NCBI RefSeq assembly: GCF_017086465.1
Contig: NZ_CP070961.1
Location: 186,001-250,000 of the forward strand
DNA length: 64,000 nucleotides
Origin: Nocardioides sp. zg-1228
GTDB taxonomy: Bacteria > Actinomycetota > Actinomycetes > Propionibacteriales > Nocardioidaceae
Reading direction: 5' to 3'
A program made the translations under genes and the position numbers. Numbering within the stretch: position 1 is the first letter of the stretch; each line of letters starts with the position of its first letter. The notes under the pieces are model-generated. The model had not been told where the DNA came from and did not search any database. It saw nothing but the letters and a program-made list of their open reading frames with translations. This document shows, piece after piece, positions 24,292 to 34,095 of this stretch.

Positions 24292-26337
24292 GTGGCCTCC
24301 AAGCGACTGCTCCAGCTGGGTGTGCCCGCCGGCATCGTGCTCATCATCGTGATGCTGGTGGTGCCGCTGCCCGCGGTCGTGCTGGACATGCTCATCGCGT
24401 TCAACATCACCAGCGCCCTGCTGGTGCTGCTCGTCGCGATGTTCGTGCACAAGCCGCTGGAGTTCGCCGCGTTCCCCGCTGTCGTGCTCGTGCTGACCCT
24501 CTTCCGCCTGGCGCTCAACGTCAGCGCCACCCGGCTCGTGCTGCTCGACGGCTACGCCGGCAAGGTCATCGACACCTTCGGCCACTTCGTCGTCGGCGGC
24601 TCGCTGATCGTCGGGCTGATCGTCTTCGCGATCCTGCTCGTCATCCAGTTCGTCGTGATCACCAAGGGCGCCGAGCGGGTCGCGGAGGTGGGTGCGCGCT
24701 TCACCCTCGACGCGATGCCCGGCAAGCAGATGGCCATCGACGCCGACCTCAACTCCGGGCTCATCGACGAGGACGAGGCGCGGCGTCGCCGCCACGAGGT
24801 GCACGCCGAGGCCGACTTCTACGGCTCGATGGACGGCGCCTCGAAGTTCGTCAAGGGCGACGCCATCGCCGCGATCGTGATCACCCTCGTCAACCTCCTC
24901 GGCGGGTTCGCCGTCGGCATGGCGCAGCGGGGCATGACGTTCGGCGACGCGATCACCACCTACAGCCTGCTCTCGGTCGGCGACGGCCTCGTCTCGCAGA
25001 TCCCCGCGCTGCTGCTGTCGACGGCCACCGGCCTCATCGTCACCCGCAACACCGGCGACTCCGACATGGGCTCCGACATCCTGCGCCAGCTCACCAACAA
25101 CAAGATGCCGCTGCAGATCGCCGGCTTCGGCGCGCTCGGCATCTGCCTGATCCCCGGGCTGCCCAAGCTGCCCTTCGTCGTCGCCGGCGGGATCATGCTG
25201 CTGGCCTCGACGCGAGTGCCCCAGCCGGTCGCCGACGAGCCCGAGGCGGTGGCCGACCCGGCGCTGTCCGCCGGGCCCGACACCCCCGAGCTGCTCGCCG
25301 CCGAGATCCGGGTCGACCCGCTCGGCCTCGAGCTCTCGCCCGACATCATCGACCTCGTCGACCCCGCCAGCGGCGGCGACCTGCTCGACCGGGTCAAGGG
25401 GCTGCGCCGCAAGATCGCCGGCGAGCTCGGCATCATCGTGCCCCCGGTGCGCACCCGCGACAGCATCGACCTGCCCGCGAGCACCTACGCCATCCGCCTC
25501 TTCGGCATCGAGGTCGCGCGCGGCGAGGCCCCGCGCGGCACCGTCCTCGCCATCGGCGACCACCTCGGCGCCCTGCCCGGCCAGCCCACCCGCGAGCCGG
25601 TCTTCGGGCTCGAGGCGTCGTGGATCCCCGCCGAGCTGCGGGTGCAGGCCGAGCTCAACGGCGCCACGGTCGTCGACCGGTCCTCGGTGATCACCACCCA
25701 CCTCGCCGAGGTCGTGGGCCAGCACGCCGCCCGCCTGCTGGGCCGCGAGGACGTCAAGACGCTGACCGACCTGGTCCGGAGCAGCCACCCGGTCGTGGTG
25801 GAGGAGCTGACCCCGGCACAGCTGAGCCTCGGTGAGGTGCAGCGCGTGCTGCAGGGCCTGCTCGCCGAAGGCGTCGCCGTGCGCGACCTGGTGCGGATCT
25901 TCGAGGCGCTCTCGCTCGAGGCGCAGGCCACCAAGGACCCCGACGTCCTGGTCGAGGTCGCCCGCGCCGCGCTCGGCCCGGCCATCGCCGCCCCGCATCT
26001 GATCGAGGGCGCGATCCACGTGCTGAGCTTCGAGCCGATGCTCGAGCAGCGGATGCTCGAGGCGGTCCGTCCCGGCGACCACGGCCCGGTGGTCGCGCTC
26101 GACCCGCTGGTCGCGCAGAGCGTGCTCGGCGAGCTGTCCGACCTGCGCACGGCCGCGGAGGAGCGCGGCCTGCGTCCGGTCGTGGTCTGCGCGCCCCAGC
26201 TGCGCGCAGCCGTACGCCGGATGGTCGCCCCGGCCCTGCCGAGCACCCCCGTCCTCTCCTACACCGAGCTCGCCGGCGCCGCGCAGGTGCGCTCGGCCGG
26301 GACCGTCACCGGCGACCGACTGGCGGTGACCGCGTGA
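24292..26337 (+). CDS. flhA: Flagellar export gate protein FlhA
   Basis: Largest export-gate protein. 681 aa. Eight hydrophobic segments in the first 330 residues, with the FHIPEP-family signature GARFTLDAMPGKQMAIDADLNSG around residues 135-157 and GASKFVKGDAIAAI following. The C-terminal cytoplasmic ring domain is in place. Start GTG 24292 with GAAAGG upstream. The stop overlaps a small downstream gene (GTGA). Confidence 0.97.
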   Translation: MASKRLLQLGVPAGIVLIIVMLVVPLPAVVLDMLIAFNITSALLVLLVAMFVHKPLEFAAFPAVVLVLTLFRLALNVSATRLVLLDGYAGKVIDTFGHFVVGGSLIVGLIVFAILLVIQFVVITKGAERVAEVGARFTLDAMPGKQMAIDADLNSGLIDEDEARRRRHEVHAEADFYGSMDGASKFVKGDAIAAIVITLVNLLGGFAVGMAQRGMTFGDAITTYSLLSVGDGLVSQIPALLLSTATGLIVTRNTGDSDMGSDILRQLTNNKMPLQIAGFGALGICLIPGLPKLPFVVAGGIMLLASTRVPQPVADEPEAVADPALSAGPDTPELLAAEIRVDPLGLELSPDIIDLVDPASGGDLLDRVKGLRRKIAGELGIIVPPVRTRDSIDLPASTYAIRLFGIEVARGEAPRGTVLAIGDHLGALPGQPTREPVFGLEASWIPAELRVQAELNGATVVDRSSVITTHLAEVVGQHAARLLGREDVKTLTDLVRSSHPVVVEELTPAQLSLGEVQRVLQGLLAEGVAVRDLVRIFEALSLEAQATKDPDVLVEVARAALGPAIAAPHLIEGAIHVLSFEPMLEQRMLEAVRPGDHGPVVALDPLVAQSVLGELSDLRTAAEERGLRPVVVCAPQLRAAVRRMVAPALPSTPVLSYTELAGAAQVRSAGTVTGDRLAVTA

Positions 26338-26603
26338 AGCCGATCTCCGGGACGGTGCTGGTCGTCGCCGCGCTCCTCACCTCGCCGGCCCTGGCGGGCG
26401 CCGCGACCGGTGCCGTGCCGCTCGACGTCGCCCTCGGTCGCTACCTGCTCGTGACCGGACTGTGCTGGGTGCTGCTCACCATGGCCGCGGAGTGGCTCTG
26501 GTCCGAGCCTCAGCCGGCCGTCGGCGCGGAGCCGCCGCCTGCCGCAGCTCCTCCTGACGCCACCGCCACGGAGCCCGACCCGGAGCGACCCCGACCCAGG
26601 TGA
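26334..26603 (+). CDS. Small membrane protein coupled to flhA
   Basis: 89 aa, start GTG 26334 overlapping the flhA stop by four bases. A signal-like hydrophobic N-terminus (residues 5-27, TVLVVAALLTSPALAGAAT) and a second helix (about 36-56, LLVTGLCWVLLTMAAEWLW) are followed by a Pro/Ala/Asp/Glu-rich tail. No family recognised. In many flagellar clusters flhF or flhG follows flhA; this is neither. Overlap with flhA implies co-expression. Converges with gadB 40 bases on. Confidence 0.72.
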   Translation: MKPISGTVLVVAALLTSPALAGAATGAVPLDVALGRYLLVTGLCWVLLTMAAEWLWSEPQPAVGAEPPPAAAPPDATATEPDPERPRPR

Positions 26604-26642
26604 CCGGGTGCGGGGGCTCCGGCTCGCTGCAGCGGCAGACCC

Positions 26643-28019
26643 TCAGTGGTGGAAGGCGGGGTGGGGAGCCTCGACCGGCATCGGCCCCTCGAGGTTGTCG
26701 AGGTAGACCGTCTCCTTCTCGATGTCGGCGAGGAGATCGGCGGCCAGGTCCATGCTCAGGCCGTTGCGCACCACGATCCGCTGGACCGTGAGGTCGGTCA
26801 TGTCGTCGGGCATCGGGTAGGCCGGCACCAGCCAGCCCTTCATCCGCAACCGGTCCTGGAGGTGGTAGAGGTTCCAGTTGTCGGTGTGGCCCTTCTTGAG
26901 ACGCCAGGCGAAGACGGGGATGTCGCTGGCGTCGTTCCACAGCTCGAACGCGTCGATCTTGGCGATGCCCTCGGCGAGGAACTTCGCCACCTTCTGCGAC
27001 TCCTGCTGCACCGACCGGTATCCCTCGTAGCCCAGTCGCAGGAACATGTAGTACTGCAGCAGCACCTGGGCGCCCGGCCGGGAGAAGTTCAGCGCGAAGG
27101 TGGGCATCTCGCCGCCGAGGTAGCTGACCTCGAAGACGAGGTCCTCGGGCAGCCACTGGCGATCGCGCCAGACGATCCAGCCGAGGCCCGGGAACACCAG
27201 GCCGTACTTGTGGCCCGACGTGCTGATCGAGTGCACGCGCTCGAGGCGGAAGTCCCAGAGGAGGTCGGGCTGGAGGAACGGCGCGATCATCGCCCCGGAG
27301 GCTCCGTCGACGTGGATGGGGACATCGAGGCCCGTCTTGGCCTGGATCTCGTCCAGCGCCCGGGCGATGTCGGCCACCGGCTCGTACATGCCGGTGTAGG
27401 TCACGCCCATGATGGCGACGACGCCGATGGTGTTCTCGTCGACGTAGGTGTCCAGGTCGTGGCCGTCGAGCGTCTTGTGCTCCTCGCTGATGGGCACCAG
27501 GCGGGCCTCGACGTCGAAGTAGTTGCAGAACTTCTCCCAGCAGACCTGCACCGCCGAGGACATCACGAGGTTGGGCTTGGTGGTGTCCTTGCCCGCCTCG
27601 CGGCGCGCGTGCTGCCAGCGACGCTTGAACGCGAGCCCGCCCAGCATGCACGCCTCCGAGGAGCCGATGGTTGAGGTGCCGATGCTCGTCTCGGGGTCCG
27701 GCGCGTTCCACAGACCGGCGAGCATGTGCCAGCAGTTGTCCTCGATCGCGGCGGTCTGCGGGTACTCGTCCTTGTCGATCATGTTCTTGTCGAACGCGTT
27801 CTCGTACACCTGACGGGCGTCGTCGTCCATCCACGTCCCGACGAAGGTCGCCAGGTTCAGCCGCGAGTTGCCGTCGAGGATGGTCTCGTCGTCGACGATC
27901 TGCTTCGCCGTCTCCGGCAACGACTCCTGCTGGGGGATGGTGCGGCGCGGGGCGACGGTCGCCTCGCCGGGCCGAGAGAAGAGCGGCTCCGACGGGCCGT
28001 CTGTCTGCGGTGAGGTCAT
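26643..28019 (-). CDS. gadB: Glutamate decarboxylase
   Basis: PLP enzyme turning glutamate to GABA and CO2, consuming a proton. 458 aa, close to the usual 460-470. Group II decarboxylase features: STIGSSEACMLGGLAFKRRW, HVDGASGAMIAPFLQPDL (aspartate to the PLP ring nitrogen) and the PLP lysine in STSGHKYGLVFPGLGW. RBS GGAGATGAG precedes the ATG. A -10-like TAGCCT (minus strand, 28066-28061) lies about 40 bases upstream, inside a CCTCGATTGAGG palindrome. No GABA antiporter gene is adjacent. The 28020-28210 gap holds only this promoter region. Confidence 0.95.
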   Translation of the reverse strand: MTSPQTDGPSEPLFSRPGEATVAPRRTIPQQESLPETAKQIVDDETILDGNSRLNLATFVGTWMDDDARQVYENAFDKNMIDKDEYPQTAAIEDNCWHMLAGLWNAPDPETSIGTSTIGSSEACMLGGLAFKRRWQHARREAGKDTTKPNLVMSSAVQVCWEKFCNYFDVEARLVPISEEHKTLDGHDLDTYVDENTIGVVAIMGVTYTGMYEPVADIARALDEIQAKTGLDVPIHVDGASGAMIAPFLQPDLLWDFRLERVHSISTSGHKYGLVFPGLGWIVWRDRQWLPEDLVFEVSYLGGEMPTFALNFSRPGAQVLLQYYMFLRLGYEGYRSVQQESQKVAKFLAEGIAKIDAFELWNDASDIPVFAWRLKKGHTDNWNLYHLQDRLRMKGWLVPAYPMPDDMTDLTVQRIVVRNGLSMDLAADLLADIEKETVYLDNLEGPMPVEAPHPAFHH

Positions 28020-28210
28020 GACTCATCTCCGATCTGCGCGGTTGTGTGGGTCCTCAATCGAGGCTATGCGCACACGCGCGGCTGCCCAGAGGCGTCCGAC
28101 CGGTGCCGTTCGACCCGGTGGGCCGGTCGCGGGGAGACTCCGCCGCGGCCGGGACGACCGGTCCGGGACGGCTGGAGCCGGACGCCTCGCGCACGCCTGG
28201 AGCGGAGCGC

Positions 28211-28822
28211 TCAGGCGCGGCTGATCGTCATCGCCAGGCCCAGGAGGTGCCCGAACCGCGCGAGCTCGGAGTCGAGGAACTCCGGGCCGCCGCGACGTCC
28301 CATCAGGACGAGGTCGTCGCCGAAGGGAGCGGCGCACTCCACGTAGACCTCGTCGCCCGGCAGGCGGGTGGGGGTGGCGACCTGCTCGACGTCGTAGGCC
28401 GACGGCGCGGCGTCGGTGGCGTGGACGACCCGCGCCCCGACGCCGTCGACGCCGGGCGTGACGCGGGCCGCCCAGTCGACGCGGAAGGCGACCGGCAGCA
28501 TCTCGACGAGCCGGTCGGGCGCGGTGGAGGGGTCCTCGGTGAGGGCCTCGACGACCTCGAGGTCGAGGAAGAGGTTGCCGCCCGCGGCGTAGCGGTTGAT
28601 CCACAGCACGCTGACGCCGTCGAGGGTGCCGCAGGCGGAGACCACCGAGTCGGGCATCGTCCCGTGCGCCATCTCGAGGAGCACGTCGTCGACGGCGAAG
28701 CCGTCACGCTTCTCGACGATCTCGATCGCGTCGATGTCGCCGCCGGCCTCACCGATGGCGGTCGCGACACGACCCAGCGACCCGGGGACGTCCGGGAGCT
28801 CGACGCGCATCAGGTAGGGCAT
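28211..28822 (-). CDS. ACT-domain protein
   Basis: 203 aa. The first 70 residues are an ACT domain (MRVELPDVPGSLGRVATAIGEAGGDIDAIEIVE), a small-molecule (often amino acid) binding fold; the remaining part resembles a degenerate GAF or second ligand domain with a C-terminal region (DEVYVECAAPFGDDLVLMGRRGGPEFLDSEL). No enzyme or DNA-binding domain seen, so it is a probable amino acid-sensing protein of unknown target. ATG lies 6 bases after TAGCCT (28834-28829), a leaderless layout. Confidence 0.85.
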   Translation of the reverse strand: MPYLMRVELPDVPGSLGRVATAIGEAGGDIDAIEIVEKRDGFAVDDVLLEMAHGTMPDSVVSACGTLDGVSVLWINRYAAGGNLFLDLEVVEALTEDPSTAPDRLVEMLPVAFRVDWAARVTPGVDGVGARVVHATDAAPSAYDVEQVATPTRLPGDEVYVECAAPFGDDLVLMGRRGGPEFLDSELARFGHLLGLAMTISRA

Positions 28823-28858
28823 GCGTCGAGGCTAGCGGTCACGCGTGTCATGCACATT

Positions 28859-30670
28859 TCAGACGCGCGACGGCGGGGCGCCGACGCCGTGGTCGTCGTC
28901 ATGGTCGCCGGAGCGCCCCGCGGCCGCGAGCCGCACCGCGAGGCCGCTCGCGCGCTGGGCCCGGCGCCCGATCGCCGCCCGGATCGCCGGCTCCGAGCCG
29001 ACGACGCGCACGCGGGACCGGGCCCGGGTGACAGCGGTGTAGAAGAGCTCGCGCGAGAGCAGCCGGGAGTCCTCGTCGGGCAGCAGCACCGTGACGACGT
29101 CGGCCTGCGAGCCCTGCGACTTGTGGATCGTCATCGCGTGCATGGTCTCGACGTCGCCGAGGCGGGAGGGCGCCAGGTCGCGCGGTCCGTCGCTGGCGGC
29201 GATCACCGCGCGGGGCCCGGCGGGGGTCAGCACGACCACTCCGCTGTCGCCGTTGTAGACGCCGAGCTGGTGGTCGTTGGCCGTGACCAGCAGCGGCCGG
29301 CCGACGTAGGCCCGCTCGTGGAGCGGGTCGCCGGTGACGGCGGTGAGCCAGTGCTCGATGCGCCGGTTCCAGTGGCGTACGCCGAACGGGCCGTCGCGGT
29401 GCGCGCAGAGCAGGCGGTGCCGGTCGAGCGCGGCGAGGGCACCGGGCACGTCGCCGCGCTCGGCGGCGTCGCGCACGGCGAGTGCCGCGTCGAGGGCGGT
29501 GGTGCGGATGCGCGAGGACGGGTCGGGCTCGTCGACCCACTCGACCGCGTCGTGACCGGCCGCCAGCACCTCCAGCGCGGCGTCGGCGTCGCCGGTGCGC
29601 AGCGCCTCGGCCAGCTCGCGGATGTCGGGGCCGAAGCGGTGGGTGGACTCCAGCGCCGTGACCGGCGAGTCGGCCCGTCCCGCGAAGCCGCGCACCACGT
29701 CGCTGAGCACCGCGCCGGCCTCCACCGACGACAGCTGGTGCGGGTCGCCGACCAGCACCAGGCGTGCGTCGGGGCGCACCGCCTCGAGCAGGCGCGCCAT
29801 CTGGGTCAGCGAGACCATCGACGACTCGTCGACGACGACCACGTCGTGGGGCAGCCGGTTGCCGCGGTGGTGGCGGAAGCGGGTCGAGTTGCCCGGGTCG
29901 GGTCGCAGCAGCCGGTGCAGGGTGGAGGCCGTGACACCGGCCAGGCGCAGCCGGTCGGCCTCCTCGAAGGCCTCCGCCTCCTGGTGCACCGCCTGCTGCA
30001 GGCGCGCCGCCGCCTTGCCGGTCGGGGCGGCGAGCGCGATCCGCAGCCCGCGCGGGTGCTGGTCGAGGAGCCCGACGAGCAGCGAGGCGACGGCGGTGGT
30101 CTTGCCGGTGCCCGGGCCGCCGGTGAGCACGGTGGTCCACTGGCCCGCCGCCGCGAGGCACGCCGCCACCTGCTCGTCGTAGGTCGTCCCGGGGCGCGCC
30201 TGCTGCATCGCCGCCACCACCCGGGCCATCGAGGCGCGCATGAGGTCGGGGTCGTGCTCGGGCGAGGTGGCGGCGCGCGAGAGCAGGTCGTCGACGACCT
30301 GGGTCTCCTGCTCGTGGTAGCGGTCGAGGTAGAGCAGGTCGTTGTCCCAGCGCACCAGGCCGGCCGTCACCAGCGGGCTCGCGGCGACCGATGCGGTCCA
30401 GTCGCCGGTCTCGGGCCAGGGCAGGTCGGGCGGGTCGGCGACCGTCGCCAGGTCGACGCACACGGACCCGCCACGCACGGCGCGCACGGCCAGCGCGACG
30501 GCGAGCAGCACCCGCTCGTCGGACTCCTGGCCGAGGCGGCCGAGGGCGGCGGCGACGTGGACGTCGGCGGTGGTGAGGACGCCGGCGGCGTTGAAGGCCG
30601 CCAGCAGCCCGGTGGCACCCAGCGCCAGCCGGGCGTCGGTGCCGTCGACCGGCTCGAAGAGGTCGCTCAT
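28859..30670 (-). CDS. recD: Exodeoxyribonuclease V alpha subunit RecD
   Basis: 5'-3' helicase subunit of RecBCD. 603 aa from ATG 30670. Walker A TGGPGTGKTTAVASLL near residue 190, motif II VVVVDESSMVSL, GDPHQLSSVEAGAVL, and C-terminal motifs MTIHKSQGSQADVVTVLLP and LFYTAVTRARSRV. Preceded by AGGGA. The frame is open upstream to 30877 inside recB, but family similarity starts at the chosen ATG. 61 bases behind recB. Confidence 0.95.
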   Translation of the reverse strand: MSDLFEPVDGTDARLALGATGLLAAFNAAGVLTTADVHVAAALGRLGQESDERVLLAVALAVRAVRGGSVCVDLATVADPPDLPWPETGDWTASVAASPLVTAGLVRWDNDLLYLDRYHEQETQVVDDLLSRAATSPEHDPDLMRASMARVVAAMQQARPGTTYDEQVAACLAAAGQWTTVLTGGPGTGKTTAVASLLVGLLDQHPRGLRIALAAPTGKAAARLQQAVHQEAEAFEEADRLRLAGVTASTLHRLLRPDPGNSTRFRHHRGNRLPHDVVVVDESSMVSLTQMARLLEAVRPDARLVLVGDPHQLSSVEAGAVLSDVVRGFAGRADSPVTALESTHRFGPDIRELAEALRTGDADAALEVLAAGHDAVEWVDEPDPSSRIRTTALDAALAVRDAAERGDVPGALAALDRHRLLCAHRDGPFGVRHWNRRIEHWLTAVTGDPLHERAYVGRPLLVTANDHQLGVYNGDSGVVVLTPAGPRAVIAASDGPRDLAPSRLGDVETMHAMTIHKSQGSQADVVTVLLPDEDSRLLSRELFYTAVTRARSRVRVVGSEPAIRAAIGRRAQRASGLAVRLAAAGRSGDHDDDHGVGAPPSRV

Positions 30671-30731
30671 GCGGGGTCCCTGGGGCGTCGGTCGGAGGAG
30701 CGCAGCGGGCGTGAGGGACGGCGGGGGGCGT

Positions 30732-33700
30732 TCACGGCCGCACCCCGTCGAGCAGGTCGGACACCGACGTGACGAGGGCGACCGGCGGCTGCCACGAGAA
30801 GACGCCGCACGGCCGGCCGTCGACGCTGGGCGTCTCGGGGCCGCACATGCCGCGCAGGTAGAGGTAGAGCACCCCACCGAGGTGCAGGTGAGGCTCGTAG
30901 TCCGGCAGCCGCCAGCGCAGGTAGCGGTGGAGCACCACGACGTAGAGCAGCGCTTGGAGGGGGTAGTCGGAGTGCCCCATCGCCTCGTCGAGGACGGCCG
31001 GGCGGTAGTCCCAGGCCGTCGCCGGCGTGGCGCGGTCGCCCAGCCAGTTGGTCTTGTAGTCGACGGTCAGGTAGCGGGTGCGGCCCTCGACCGGCACCCG
31101 GACCACCACGTCGATCGAGCCGGTGAGGTAGCCCAGCAGGCGCTGCGCCGCGAGGTCGGGATCGGACTCGAGCGTCGCGGCGAAGGCCAGCAGGGGGTCG
31201 CCGGCCGGCAGGTGCGCACGGAGCAGCGGGCCGAGGTCGCCGAGGACGACCGGGGCCGCGTCGCGCGCGGCGGCCAGGTCGCCGCCGGCGAGGGGCACCT
31301 CGAAGTCGAGCTCGCGCAGCCGGTCGCCGACGTGGATGTCGCGCAGCGTCAGCCCACCAGCGAGCGGGCCCAGCGGGGAGTCGCAGACCGCGACGAGCGC
31401 GTCGGCGAGGGCGTCGGCGTCGACGTCGACGGCCCACCACGCGCGGTGCTCCTCGATCTGCGCCAGCAGCTCGGCGCGGAGGTCGGGCGAGGCGGGGTCG
31501 GCGTGCTCGAGGACCTCGTGGACCAGCGAGCCGAACTCCGCGCCCACCGGGAGGTCGGCCATGGGCGAGGCGACGGCCGCCAGGTCGAGGTCGGGGTCGA
31601 GGACGGGCCCGTCGTCGAGCGGGTCGAGCTCGACGTCGTCGAGCTCGGGCGCGTCGTCGGGCTCGGACAGCACCCGCTCGGCGGCACCGCCGTGCGGGGC
31701 GCCGGCCGCGGCCAGCGCGGAGTAGGACGTACGGCGCCAGTCGGTGTCGACGTCGCGGTCGAAGCGGCGCACCGCCAGCGGGGGGAGGTCGCGCTGGATC
31801 GGGGTGGTGTCGACGGGCGCGAGGACGGCGAGCTCGGGCTGCGGCCCGCCGGCCGACTTCCAGCGGCCCAGGATCTCGACCAGCTCGTCGTCGCCGACGA
31901 CCGGCTGCTCGTCGTTGACGCGGGGGTGCCCGGGCGCGCGCCCGAAGAGCATCCGGTGGAGCGGCGCGCTGGCGGTGTTGTTGGCGGTGGGGCAGTACCA
32001 CGCGACGACCTGCGACTGCGCCCGCGTGAGGGCGACGTAGAGCAGCCGGAGGGACTCGCCGGCGTCCTCGTGGCGGCTCGCGGCGACGGCCGCGTCGCGC
32101 CACCGGCTGGGGCCCCCGACGTCGCGGCAGCGCTCGCCGTCGGCGTCGTGGAAGAGCGGCACGTCCTCGTCGCGCACCCAGCGGTCCCAGAGCGTCGGCA
32201 GGTAGACGACGGGGTACTCGAGTCCCTTGCTGCCGTGGATCGTGACCAGCTGGACGGCGGCGGCGTCGGAGTCGAGCCGTCGGGTGCGCTCGGAGGCGAC
32301 CTCGACCTTGTCGTCGGCCACCTGCGCGCGCAGCCAGCCGAGCAGGCCGACCACGCCGAGCCGTTCGCTCACGGTGACCTTGTGCAGCGCCTCGCCGACG
32401 TGGCGCAGGTCGGTGAGCGTGCGCTCGCCCGCGACGCGGCCCAGCACCCGGGCGGTGAGCCCGTCGAGCACCGCACTCTCCAGCACCGCGGCGACCCCGC
32501 GGGCGGCGAAGACGTCGGCGAGGCGGCGTACGTGCTCGCTCAGCGCGTCGGTGGGGTCGGGCGTGGCCTGGAGGTCCTCGGCCGTGCGCCCGAAGAAGTC
32601 GGTCAGCGCCGCGGCGCGCACCCGGTCGGCGCGGTGGGGCTGCTCGAGCGCCTCGAGCAGCGTGAGCCACTGGGTGGCCGCGGCGGTCTTGAAGACCGAG
32701 CCGCCGGCGTTGAGCACGGCGGGCACCCCGACGGCGGCCAGGGCGTCCTGCGCGGCGAGCAGGTCGGCTCGACGGGCGGCGAGCACCGCGACGTCCTTGG
32801 GCTCGATCGGCCGGGTCTCGTCGCCCGCGCCGACGGTGGCGTCGCTGGTCAGCAGCCGCTTGACGTCGGCGGCGAGGTCGGTGAGCACGTGCTGGCGCCA
32901 GTCGCCGATGCGCGGACGCCGGCGCCCGAGCTCGTCGTGGCGCACCACCCGCAGCCGGAACGGCGGCCCGGCCCCGTCGAGCCGGGGGGTGCGGTGGTGC
33001 GCGGACACGGGGTGGACGGCGATGCGCTCGTCGCCCAGGGCGGCGCCCTCGACCAGCACGTGGAGCGAGTCGAGCAGCGGCTGGTCGGCACGCCAGTTGA
33101 CCCCGAGGGTCTGCCGGGTCGTGGCCTGCTCGGCCGCCTCGAGGTAGGTGACGATGTCGCCGCCGCGGAAGGCGTAGATGGCCTGCTTGGGGTCGCCGAT
33201 GAGCACCAGCGTGGCGACGCCGTGGAACGCCCGCTCGAAGACCTGCCACTGCACCGGGTCGGTGTCCTGGAACTCGTCGATCAGCGCGACCTTCCAGCGC
33301 TGGCGCATCCGGGCGCGGGCCGGGGCGTCGTCGTCGCGCAGCGCGTCGGCGAGCTGGCCGAGGAGGTCGTCGTAGGACAGCACGCCCAGGCGGCGCTTGC
33401 GGCGCTCGATCTCGCCGAGCACGTCGCAGGCGAACCGCACGCGCGCGGCCGGGAGCCCGTCGGGCTCCTCGACCAGCGCCTCCTGCGGCGCCACCCGGGC
33501 GCGGGGATCGCCCACGACCGCGCGGGCGATGCCCAGCGCGTCGTCGCGGGTCCACGAGGCGTGCTGCTGACGGGCGAAGAGGTGGAGGTAGCGGTCGTCG
33601 GTGACCTCGGTGGTCAGCTGCTCCAGGTCCTCGACGAGGACGGCGCCGGTGTCGGTGTCGCCGGCGACGCCGAGGCTGCGCAGCACCAGCTGGCAGAACT

Positions 33701-34094
33701 GGTGGATGGTGGCGATGGTCGCGGCGTCGAACGAGGTCAGCGCCTCGGTGAGCCGGGCGCGGCGCACGACGCGCTCGGCCTCGTCGGCGTCGAGGAGCCA
33801 GTGGTGCAGGCGGTTGGCCGGGTCGGCGGTGGTCGGGTCGGCGAGGACGGCGGCAGCCTCGTCGAGCTGGCGGCGCACCCGGTCGCGCAGCTCCTGGCTG
33901 GCCGCGCGGGTGAAGGTGACGACGAGCATCTCCTCCAACGTGGCCACGCCCTCGACGACGTAGCGCGTCACCAGCGCGGCGATCGTCCAGGTCTTGCCGG
34001 TGCCGGCGCTCGCCTCGAGCAGGGTGGTGCCCGTGGGCAGGGGGCCGCAGATGTCGAAGGTCTCCATGGCAGCCAGGTCGGGCAGCTCGCTCAT
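30732..34094 (-). CDS. recB: Exodeoxyribonuclease V beta subunit RecB
   Basis: 3'-5' helicase-nuclease subunit. 1120 aa from ATG 34094. UvrD-type motifs: Walker A EASAGTGKTWT near residue 28, VTFTRAASQELRDRVRR, ALIDEFQDTDPVQW, GDPKQAIYAFRGGD, HGSKGLEYPVVYLP and LLYVALTRAQSQ. C-terminal nuclease domain with the catalytic LTVDYKTNWLG near residue 1010. ATG is one base after the recC stop, so recC-recB are coupled. Confidence 0.96.
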   Translation of the reverse strand: MSELPDLAAMETFDICGPLPTGTTLLEASAGTGKTWTIAALVTRYVVEGVATLEEMLVVTFTRAASQELRDRVRRQLDEAAAVLADPTTADPANRLHHWLLDADEAERVVRRARLTEALTSFDAATIATIHQFCQLVLRSLGVAGDTDTGAVLVEDLEQLTTEVTDDRYLHLFARQQHASWTRDDALGIARAVVGDPRARVAPQEALVEEPDGLPAARVRFACDVLGEIERRKRRLGVLSYDDLLGQLADALRDDDAPARARMRQRWKVALIDEFQDTDPVQWQVFERAFHGVATLVLIGDPKQAIYAFRGGDIVTYLEAAEQATTRQTLGVNWRADQPLLDSLHVLVEGAALGDERIAVHPVSAHHRTPRLDGAGPPFRLRVVRHDELGRRRPRIGDWRQHVLTDLAADVKRLLTSDATVGAGDETRPIEPKDVAVLAARRADLLAAQDALAAVGVPAVLNAGGSVFKTAAATQWLTLLEALEQPHRADRVRAAALTDFFGRTAEDLQATPDPTDALSEHVRRLADVFAARGVAAVLESAVLDGLTARVLGRVAGERTLTDLRHVGEALHKVTVSERLGVVGLLGWLRAQVADDKVEVASERTRRLDSDAAAVQLVTIHGSKGLEYPVVYLPTLWDRWVRDEDVPLFHDADGERCRDVGGPSRWRDAAVAASRHEDAGESLRLLYVALTRAQSQVVAWYCPTANNTASAPLHRMLFGRAPGHPRVNDEQPVVGDDELVEILGRWKSAGGPQPELAVLAPVDTTPIQRDLPPLAVRRFDRDVDTDWRRTSYSALAAAGAPHGGAAERVLSEPDDAPELDDVELDPLDDGPVLDPDLDLAAVASPMADLPVGAEFGSLVHEVLEHADPASPDLRAELLAQIEEHRAWWAVDVDADALADALVAVCDSPLGPLAGGLTLRDIHVGDRLRELDFEVPLAGGDLAAARDAAPVVLGDLGPLLRAHLPAGDPLLAFAATLESDPDLAAQRLLGYLTGSIDVVVRVPVEGRTRYLTVDYKTNWLGDRATPATAWDYRPAVLDEAMGHSDYPLQALLYVVVLHRYLRWRLPDYEPHLHLGGVLYLYLRGMCGPETPSVDGRPCGVFSWQPPVALVTSVSDLLDGVRP

Positions 34095-34095
34095 C

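Noticed and set aside
21094..26337. Virulence-type type III secretion (FliP/Q/R, FlhA/B are shared with it).
   Set aside because: Flagellin, hook, rod, motor and switch genes around them show that this is a flagellum.
26643..28019. Full glutamate-dependent acid-resistance system.
   Set aside because: Only the decarboxylase is present; no GadC antiporter or regulator adjoins it.
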